Origin: an uncultured Actinomycetes bacterium
GTDB lineage: Bacteria > Actinomycetota > Acidimicrobiia > Acidimicrobiales > Microtrichaceae
Length of the DNA stretch: 10,351 nt
Assembly (NCBI GenBank): GCA_903953195.1
Contig: CAJBIS010000036.1
Location: forward strand, 1 to 10,351
Direction of reading: 5' to 3'
Numbering within the stretch: the stretch's first letter is position 1; every line of letters begins with the position of its first letter. Positions 1 to 4,463 of the stretch are shown here, one piece after another. The notes under the pieces were generated by a model that saw nothing but the letters and a program-made list of their open reading frames with translations, did no database searches and was not told the origin of the DNA. The position numbers and the translations under genes are program-made.

Positions 1-514
1 ACGGCGCAGTGCCCGCAAGGCGGGTGATGCGTTCCTCGGCGATCGCCCGGTTGGGGAGCCCGGTGAGCGGATCCTGACTCGCTCGCTGGCGGAGTTCCTG
101 TTCGGCGAGCTTGCGGGCCGTGATGTCGTGGGAGGTGATCGCCACCGCGTCCGAGAGCGGCACGATCTGTTGGCGCAACCAGCGGCTCAGCCCGCCCGGC
201 TGTCCGATCTCGATCTCCTCGAGCATGGGCTCCGCCGAGCGGATCGCCGAGCTCCACAACGCAGTGAGCCAGGCGGCCTGGCTGGGGAAGGCGTCCGAGA
301 GCCGTCGCCCCGGAGCGGTCGACGCGTCGAGCCCGGTGATCGCAGCAGCGGCCTCGTTGGAGAACACGAATTCGAAGTCGACGAGTTCGCCGCTGGGGTC
401 CCGGACCGCCCGCAGGATCGAGAGCGCATCGAGGGTGAGGGTGGCCGCCTCTCGGAGCAGGGCCAGTTGGGACTCGTCGTCGGACGGCGTCGATGCGTCG
501 AGTGGTGCCCCCAT
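1..514 (-). CDS. PAS/GGDEF signalling protein, N-terminal part (diguanylate cyclase family), cut by window edge
   Basis: The 171 visible residues start at ATG 514-512; an in-frame GTG lies directly before it, so the start is uncertain by a codon or more. Residues about 17-135 look like a PAS sensory domain: a segment resembling the PAS core (DFEFVFSNEAAAAITG, 47-61) and a typical PAS exit, ITSHDITARKLAEQELRQRA (127-145), which forms the signalling helix. It is followed by DPLTGLPNR (148-156), the hallmark opening of a GGDEF domain. The GGDEF motif itself, and any EAL domain, lie beyond the window edge, so catalytic competence cannot be judged. GGDEF proteins make cyclic di-GMP from GTP, with the PAS domain sensing a signal. 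No membrane segment is seen in this part. It lies 114 bases downstream of the lipoprotein gene on the same strand and may be co-transcribed. I am confident of the family and less so of the start. Confidence 0.85.
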   Translation of the reverse strand, partial: MGAPLDASTPSDDESQLALLREAATLTLDALSILRAVRDPSGELVDFEFVFSNEAAAAITGLDASTAPGRRLSDAFPSQAAWLTALWSSAIRSAEPMLEEIEIGQPGGLSRWLRQQIVPLSDAVAITSHDITARKLAEQELRQRASQDPLTGLPNRAIAEERITRLAGTAP

Positions 515-598
515 CACCCCAAGTGAACTTGAACGGGGACCGGTCGACAAGCCACGGCGCTCGGATTGGGAGGAACGACCCACGGGATGGAGGTCCGT

Positions 599-614
599 TC
601 GGCCCACCGGCCGA
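599..614 (-). terminator. Short perfect hairpin between lipoprotein and GGDEF genes
   Basis: TCGGCC and GGCCGA form a perfect 6-bp stem around the 4-base loop CACC, 15 bases beyond the stop of the minus-strand lipoprotein gene. No T-tract follows on the minus strand, so if it ends transcription it is not a classic intrinsic terminator. In such GC-rich DNA a 6-bp stem could arise by chance. The rest of the 515-628 gap holds no convincing promoter; a TTGTCG with a weak TTCACT 17 bases on, before the GGDEF start, is too poor to call. Confidence 0.3.
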
Positions 615-628
615 GCCACCCGTTGGCC

Positions 629-1312
629 CTACTTGACCTTCACACCCGAGTGGCGGGCGAGATTCCGGTAGATCGAGTCGATCTTCGCCGAGTAGCCGGG
701 GTCCGTGGCCCAGTTGCCGTTGCCCATCTGCGTCCACAGCGTCGCCCGACCGCTCACCCAGGTCATCACCGTGGCGAGTCGTGACGACACGATCGGGTTG
801 GCGAAGCTGGCGCGGGTGATGCTCTTCGTCGCGTAGGCCTTGAGGTACTGGACGTGGGCCCGCACACCGGTCCGTGCATCGGGGAACGACGAGGCGGTGG
901 TGCCGCCGTCGACGGCGCCGATGCCGGCGAAGTTGTTGAATGTTCCGGGAACCCGCTGCGAGAACCGGAGCCAGCCGGTCTCGAGCATGGCCTGCGTGAA
1001 GGCGAGGTCTCCGGCGACGCCCTCGATCTGGCCCTCTTCGATGTAGTACTGGGCGAGCACGGCCACCGGGACCGTCGGGGTTGCGCCGGTGATCCGCTTC
1101 GAGTTGTACCAAGCCGTGAGCTGGGCTGCGTTCATCATCGACGGGCCCATGATCGGCCACGGCGCGAGCGGTGCCGGCGCCGGGGCGGCAGGGGGAGGCG
1201 GCGGCAGTGTGACCGGCGTGTTGACCGGGATGCAGGCACTGACCGAGAACGTCAGACCGGTCGCGGTCGCGAGCGCGGCCACGCAACGGCGGGTGCGCAG
1301 GGGGGAAGCCAT
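629..1312 (-). CDS. Lipoprotein with GH73-type glucosaminidase domain (peptidoglycan hydrolase)
   Basis: 227 residues. The N-terminus has a basic n-region (RTRR), a hydrophobic stretch and the lipobox V-S-A-C with Cys27, so the mature protein should be lipid-anchored outside the membrane. A proline/alanine-rich spacer (about 37-52) would lift the domain off the membrane. The rest resembles GH73 N-acetylglucosaminidases of the FlgJ/LytG type: a helix QAMLETGW (108-114) in which Glu111 matches the general-acid glutamate of LESGW motifs, then FNNFAGIG (125-132), matching the NLFGIK region, and FPDARTGVRAHVQYLKAY (143-160). The likely role is cleavage of peptidoglycan glycan strands during growth or division. 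The second catalytic acid of this family is poorly conserved and I cannot assign it. No Shine-Dalgarno sequence precedes the ATG, but a TAGCCT box six bases upstream suggests a leaderless mRNA. The gene is divergent from the LLM oxidoreductase gene across 95 bases. Confidence 0.82.
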   Translation of the reverse strand: MASPLRTRRCVAALATATGLTFSVSACIPVNTPVTLPPPPPAAPAPAPLAPWPIMGPSMMNAAQLTAWYNSKRITGATPTVPVAVLAQYYIEEGQIEGVAGDLAFTQAMLETGWLRFSQRVPGTFNNFAGIGAVDGGTTASSFPDARTGVRAHVQYLKAYATKSITRASFANPIVSSRLATVMTWVSGRATLWTQMGNGNWATDPGYSAKIDSIYRNLARHSGVKVK

Positions 1313-1318
1313 GGCGTC

Positions 1319-1324
1319 AGGCTA
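1319..1324 (-). promoter_or_regulatory. -10 box (TAGCCT) of a probable leaderless promoter for the lipoprotein gene
   Basis: TAGCCT on the minus strand is followed by exactly six bases (GACGCC) and then the ATG. A TANNNT box at this distance puts transcription start at the A of the start codon. No clear -35 box is visible, and the gene has no ribosome-binding site, which fits a leaderless message. Confidence 0.6.
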
Positions 1325-1395
1325 CCGAGCGGCGCGCGAAAAGTCGCACGTTCGCAACATTTCAGCGGATGACAGGGCGGTCCGGGCCGAGGCCG

Positions 1396-1401
1396 TAGCG
1401 T
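1396..1401 (+). promoter_or_regulatory. -10 box (TAGCGT) of a probable leaderless promoter for the LLM oxidoreductase gene
   Basis: TAGCGT is followed by six bases (TGCACC) and the GTG at 1408. The spacing equals that on the opposite strand at 1319-1324, so the 95-base divergent gap carries two back-to-back leaderless promoters. No strong -35 match or Shine-Dalgarno is visible. This box also supports GTG 1408 over the later in-frame GTG at 1414. Confidence 0.6.
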
Positions 1402-1407
1402 TGCACC

Positions 1408-2337
1408 GTGGCGGTGGAGCGATGCGAACTCTCGGTCGGACTGCGGTCCTTCGCTCAGGCCGCGCCGTCGACGTGGCAGCCAGTGCTCGATCGGGCCGAA
1501 CGACTCGATGCCGCCGGCGTGGATCGACTCGTGGTCTCGGATCACGTGGTGTTCGGTGAGGACCTCGGCGCCTACGGAGACCCGGCGGTCGGCGGAACGA
1601 CTGGTGGACGGCAGCCGACCGGGCCCGACGGTGAGTGGCTCGAGCCCCTCACGGTGCTGTCGTTCGTCGCGGCGCGCACGTCGCAGATCCGGCTCGGCAC
1701 GAACATCCTGCTCGCCGCGCTGCGACGGCCGGTCGTGCTGGCCAAGACGCTCGCCACGCTGGACGTGCTCTCGGGCGGCCGCGTGGACCTCGGGGTCGGC
1801 GTCGGGTGGCAACGAGAGGAGTACGACGCCGCCGGGTTGGACTTCGACGAGCGCGGCCGACTGCTCGATGACACGCTCGAGACGTGCCGGTCGTTGTGGT
1901 CGGGCGACCCGGTGCCACTCGCCGACGATGCCGCGTCGAGCGTCCAGGCCCGCCCGACCCCGGTCCGAGGTGTCGACCTGCCCGTCTGGGTGAGTGGCAC
2001 GGTGAACGGCCCGGTCGCCCGACGCCTCGCCCGGTTCGGTTCGGGCTGGATTCCCTGGGGCGATGCCGCCGCCGACCTGCCGAACGCCGTGCCCGCCATG
2101 AGGGAGCGTGTCGAACGAGCCGGAGGCGATCCCGAGGCGTTCGGGGTGGTGGGGGTCGTGCCGGTCGTCGACGTCGACGGCGTGCCCGCGGCCGCCGCGA
2201 CGCTCGCCGGCGTCGAGGATCTTGTGGCGGCCGGCGTCACCGACGTGCGTGTGTCGTGGCCGGTCGCCCTCGACCCCGACGTCGACCGGTCGCATCTCGA
2301 CACGCTGGTCGCCGAGTTCCATCGTCGTCTCGGCTGA
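1408..2337 (+). CDS. LLM-class F420-dependent oxidoreductase (TIGR03619-like)
   Basis: 309 residues, GTG start. It is a luciferase-like TIM-barrel protein. Visible family signatures are ERLDAAGVDRLVVSDHVV (31-48), EPLTVLSFVAARTSQIRLGTN (79-99), RPVVLAKTLATLDVLSGGR (107-125) and LGVGVGWQREEYDAAGLDF (128-146). The last two blocks are the core of the LLM family, and the whole pattern matches the actinobacterial subgroup annotated as F420-dependent (TIGR03619). Such enzymes move a hydride between deazaflavin F420 and an organic substrate; the substrate here is unknown, and FMN use cannot be excluded from sequence. The protein is expected to be cytosolic, with no signal peptide. The stop codon lies in the first copy of a 16-bp tandem repeat. 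The gene is co-directional with the PPOX-type gene 107 bases downstream, which seems to have its own promoter. I am sure of the superfamily and fairly sure of the cofactor class. Confidence 0.88.
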   Translation: MAVERCELSVGLRSFAQAAPSTWQPVLDRAERLDAAGVDRLVVSDHVVFGEDLGAYGDPAVGGTTGGRQPTGPDGEWLEPLTVLSFVAARTSQIRLGTNILLAALRRPVVLAKTLATLDVLSGGRVDLGVGVGWQREEYDAAGLDFDERGRLLDDTLETCRSLWSGDPVPLADDAASSVQARPTPVRGVDLPVWVSGTVNGPVARRLARFGSGWIPWGDAAADLPNAVPAMRERVERAGGDPEAFGVVGVVPVVDVDGVPAAAATLAGVEDLVAAGVTDVRVSWPVALDPDVDRSHLDTLVAEFHRRLG

Positions 2338-2369
2338 TCGTCGTCTCGGCTGATCGTCGTCTCGGCTGA
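2322..2369 (+). repeat. Three tandem 16-bp copies spanning the LLM gene stop codon
   Basis: The unit tcgtcgtctcggctga occurs three times without mismatch (2322-2337, 2338-2353, 2354-2369), followed by a partial copy (tcgtcg). The first copy encodes the last codons and the TGA of the oxidoreductase. Because 16 is not a multiple of 3, the three TGAs fall in all three forward frames. There are no spacers, so it is not a CRISPR. Confidence 0.95.
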
Positions 2370-2378
2370 TCGTCGCTC

Positions 2379-2384
2379 TAGGCT
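2379..2384 (+). promoter_or_regulatory. Possible -10 box (TAGGCT) for the PPOX-type gene
   Basis: TAGGCT matches the TANNNT pattern and lies just after the 16-bp repeats. If used, it would give a leader of about 54 bases ahead of ATG 2445, which has a GGAG ribosome-binding site at 2437-2440. Unlike the other boxes, its distance from the start does not support it, so it is tentative. Nothing else was recognised in 2370-2444. Confidence 0.3.
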
Positions 2385-2444
2385 CCGACGGCGGCCGGCG
2401 AGCGGTCGACCGGTCCGGCCGGATGATCGAGTGGGTGGAGCGCG

Positions 2445-2942
2445 ATGGGGAGCAACGAACGGTCCAAGGTGCAGATGACCGACGACGAGGTCGCCGAGTT
2501 CCTCGTGCGGAGCCGGACCGCGACGATGGCGACGCTCAACGGCGACGGCACCCCGCACCTGGTGGCCATGTGGTTCGCCGTGCTCGACGGTGTGGTCTGG
2601 TTCGAGACGAAGGCCCGGTCACAGAAGGCGGTGAACCTGCGCCGTGACGGACGCCTGACGATGATGGTCGAGGACGGTGCGACCTACGACACGCTGCGCG
2701 GCGTGACCCTCGAGGGCACGGCGACGATCAGCGAGGATCCGGACGAGTTGTGGCGTGTCGGCGTCGACATCTGGGAGCGGTACAACGGGCCGTACACCGA
2801 GGAGCTGGCTCCGCTGGTCGAGTTCATGCTGCACAAGCGGGTGGCGGTGCGACTCGACGTCGAGCGCACCCGGTCGTGGGACCACCGCAAGCTCGGTCTG
2901 GACCCGATCCCCCTCGGGGGCACGACGGCCGAGTTCCTGTAG
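2445..2942 (+). CDS. PPOX-class F420-dependent flavoprotein (pyridoxamine 5'-phosphate oxidase-like)
   Basis: 165 residues. The split beta-barrel pattern of the PPOX/FDOR superfamily is clear: an N-terminal helix EVAEFLVRSRTATMATLNGDGTPHLVAMWFAV (15-46), then VVWFETKARSQKAVNLRRDGRLTMMVEDG (50-78), with the SQKAVNL region where cofactor phosphate is usually contacted, and RGVTLEGTATI (85-95). The pattern fits the actinobacterial F420-associated group (TIGR03618) better than true pyridoxamine phosphate oxidases, which are longer and belong to vitamin B6 synthesis. The likely role is an F420H2-dependent reductase on an unknown substrate; heme or flavin binding are alternatives in this superfamily. 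ATG 2445 has GGTGGAG four bases upstream; ATG 2475, preceded by AAGG, is a possible alternative start. The TAG stop lies in the first of four 18-bp repeats, and without it the frame would run on to 3008. Confidence 0.85.
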   Translation: MGSNERSKVQMTDDEVAEFLVRSRTATMATLNGDGTPHLVAMWFAVLDGVVWFETKARSQKAVNLRRDGRLTMMVEDGATYDTLRGVTLEGTATISEDPDELWRVGVDIWERYNGPYTEELAPLVEFMLHKRVAVRLDVERTRSWDHRKLGLDPIPLGGTTAEFL

Positions 2943-2998
2943 CCGGCCGAGTTCCTGGAGCCGGCCGAGTTCCCGGAGCCGGCCGAGTTCCCGGAGCC
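2927..2998 (+). repeat. Four tandem 18-bp copies spanning the PPOX-type gene stop codon
   Basis: The units are 2927-2944, 2945-2962, 2963-2980 and 2981-2998; the last two read ggccgagttcccggagcc. The first unit has GTA where the others have GGA, which makes TAG (2940-2942) instead of GAG, and this is the stop of the upstream gene. Units 1 and 2 share CTG where 3 and 4 have CCG. The array is a multiple of three long, so read in frame past the stop it would encode the repeat P-A-E-F-(L/P)-E. It ends three bases before the P450 promoter box. Confidence 0.95.
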
Positions 2999-3000
2999 GG

Positions 3001-3006
3001 TACGGT
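3001..3006 (+). promoter_or_regulatory. -10 box (TACGGT) of a probable leaderless promoter for the P450 gene
   Basis: TACGGT is followed by six bases (GAGCGC) and ATG 3013, the same spacing as at the other divergent starts. Any -35 element would have to lie inside the 18-bp repeats (about 2978-2984), and none resembles TTGACA. The P450/ferredoxin pair may therefore be transcribed independently of the PPOX-type gene, although it is co-directional with it. Confidence 0.6.
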
Positions 3007-3012
3007 GAGCGC

Positions 3013-4227
3013 ATGACCGGAACGGCACCGCCCGAGGGTTCACCCGTCGAGGACTGGGCGACCGACTTCGACCACACGACCTCGGCGTGGGCTGCTGACG
3101 CGACCGACATCTGGGACGACCTCCGGGAACGTTGTCCGGTGGCGCACTCCGACCGGTTCGGTGGCACGTGGTTGCCGACCCGTCACGAGGACATCTCGGC
3201 CATCGCGCACGACACGGAGCACTTCACGTCGCAGGGGGTGATCGTCGCTCCGTTCAAACCGGTGGGACTCGCGCCGGTCGGCTACGCGCCCCCGATCACG
3301 TCCGATCCGCCGTTCCACGAGTTCGCCCGGCGCATCCTGTTGCCGGCGTTCTCCCCGAAGGCGGTGGCCCCGCTCGAGGAGTCGACCCGGGCGTTCTGCG
3401 CTTCGCTCATGGACCAGGTCGTGGCCGCGGGCCCGCTCGTCGATGCGTCCGTCGACTATGCCGAGCACATCCCGGTGCGGGTGATCGCCCAGATGCTCGG
3501 CGTGCCCGAGTCCGACGGCGACCGGTTCCGTGGCTTCATCCACCGGATCCTCGAGAAGCCCGGCCAGGTGGCGCCGCCCGAGGACGAGGGCACCCTCATC
3601 AACTACCTCGAGCACATCATCGAGGAGCACCGAGAGGACCCCCGCGACGACCTGATCGGGTACCTGCTCGACTACCGGGTCGACGGCGAGCCGCTCGCCC
3701 CCGAGCACATCGACGGCACGATCGCCCTCACCCTGCTGGCCGGGATCGACACGACCTGGTCGGCGATCGGTGCCAGCCTCTGGCACCTGGCGCGGCATCC
3801 CGACGACCGCCGCCGCCTCATCGAGGAACCGGAGCTGATGACGTTCGCGGTCGAGGAGTTCCTGCGGTTCTACGCGCCGGTGACGATGGCTCGGATGGTT
3901 TCCTCCGAGGTCGAGATCGGCGGGTGTCCGATGGCGGTCGACGACTGGGTGCTGCTGCCGTTCCCGGCGGCGAACCGCGACCCCGAGGCGTTCGAGGCGG
4001 CCGACGAGTTCGTCATCGACCGCGAACGCAACCGGCACGCGGCGTTCGGGCTCGGCATCCATCGGTGCCTCGGCTCGAACCTCGCCCGCATGGAACTCCG
4101 CGTGGCGATCGAGGAGTGGCTGGCACGGGTGCCGGACTTCGAACTCGCCGACCCCGACGCGGTGCGGTGGTCGTCGGGTCAGGTCCGAGGGCCGCGTGAG
4201 CTGCCCGTCCGCATCGTCGGCGGTTGA
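3013..4227 (+). CDS. Cytochrome P450 (bacterial class I monooxygenase)
   Basis: 404 residues, the normal length for a soluble bacterial P450. All hallmarks are present: the C-helix H102-x3-R106 heme-propionate contacts, the I-helix oxygen-activation motif AGIDTT (243-248), the K-helix ExxR (Glu282-Arg285), AANRDPEAF (319-327) and the heme-binding loop FGLGIHRCLG (345-354) with Cys352 as the thiolate ligand. It would insert one oxygen atom from O2 into a substrate, taking electrons from a ferredoxin; the next gene encodes such a ferredoxin 20 bases downstream. No ferredoxin reductase is in the window. I cannot assign a CYP family or substrate. ATG 3013 is chosen because the protein then begins as P450s usually do and a TACGGT box sits six bases ahead. 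An upstream extension of this frame would only read the PPOX gene and its repeats out of frame. Confidence 0.96.
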   Translation: MTGTAPPEGSPVEDWATDFDHTTSAWAADATDIWDDLRERCPVAHSDRFGGTWLPTRHEDISAIAHDTEHFTSQGVIVAPFKPVGLAPVGYAPPITSDPPFHEFARRILLPAFSPKAVAPLEESTRAFCASLMDQVVAAGPLVDASVDYAEHIPVRVIAQMLGVPESDGDRFRGFIHRILEKPGQVAPPEDEGTLINYLEHIIEEHREDPRDDLIGYLLDYRVDGEPLAPEHIDGTIALTLLAGIDTTWSAIGASLWHLARHPDDRRRLIEEPELMTFAVEEFLRFYAPVTMARMVSSEVEIGGCPMAVDDWVLLPFPAANRDPEAFEAADEFVIDRERNRHAAFGLGIHRCLGSNLARMELRVAIEEWLARVPDFELADPDAVRWSSGQVRGPRELPVRIVGG

Positions 4228-4237
4228 CGAGCACCCC

Positions 4238-4243
4238 AGGAGG
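4238..4243 (+). promoter_or_regulatory. Consensus ribosome-binding site AGGAGG of the ferredoxin gene
   Basis: A perfect AGGAGG lies four bases before GTG 4248 and decides the start. The alternative, a TTG at 4224 overlapping the P450 stop (TTGA), would add eight residues before the usual ferredoxin N-terminus. Confidence 0.8.
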
Positions 4244-4247
4244 CATC

Positions 4248-4442
4248 GTGCAGATCGAGTTCGACCGGACCAAGTGCGTGGGACACAACCGCTGTTACCT
4301 GCTCGCGCCGGAGTTGTTCGACGTCGACGACGAGGGCTACGCGGTGGTCCGCATCGACGGTCCTGTTCCGGCCTCGCTCGAGGCGAAGGCGCAGCTCGCG
4401 GCGGACAACTGCCCCGAGTACGCCATCACCGTCGTCGACTGA
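4248..4442 (+). CDS. Small [3Fe-4S]-type ferredoxin, P450 redox partner
   Basis: 64 residues, GTG start. The cluster ligands appear as Cys10-x2-His13-x2-Cys16 and Cys55-Pro56. In this single-cluster ferredoxin family the middle position, a Cys in [4Fe-4S] forms, is often His or another residue in the actinobacterial proteins that serve P450s, which normally bind a [3Fe-4S] cluster. The N-terminus (QIEFDRTKCVGHNRC) and the acidic tail are typical, as is the acidic surface (ELFDVDDEG) expected for docking. It follows the P450 gene by 20 bases and is almost certainly co-transcribed. A separate ferredoxin reductase must supply the electrons. Its stop is 19 bases from the stop of the convergent lipase gene. 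Confidence 0.93.
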   Translation: MQIEFDRTKCVGHNRCYLLAPELFDVDDEGYAVVRIDGPVPASLEAKAQLAADNCPEYAITVVD

Positions 4443-4463
4443 CGCCGCCCGGCCGGCTCCGTC
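4441..4463. terminator. Imperfect hairpin filling the gap between convergent stop codons
   Basis: GACG (4441-4444) pairs with CGTC (4460-4463) and GCC (4447-4449) with GGC (4455-4457), with a 2x2 internal mismatch and a 5-base loop. The structure spans the whole 19-base gap and parts of both stop codons, so it could act in both directions. There is no T-tract on either side, and chance pairing is quite possible at this GC content. Confidence 0.3.

Noticed and set aside
1252..2322. A 356-codon minus-strand frame opposite the LLM gene
   Set aside because: It is low complexity, rich in Arg, Gly and Asp, covers the divergent promoter region and has no domain; the plus-strand LLM gene explains this DNA.
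2322..2998. CRISPR array
   Set aside because: The repeats are directly adjacent, without spacers, and the units are only 16 and 18 bp. There are no cas genes.
2755..3012. An N-terminal extension of the P450 frame back to 2755
   Set aside because: The extension is Ser/Arg-rich and overlaps the PPOX-type gene in another frame. ATG 3013 gives a normal P450 length and follows a -10 box.
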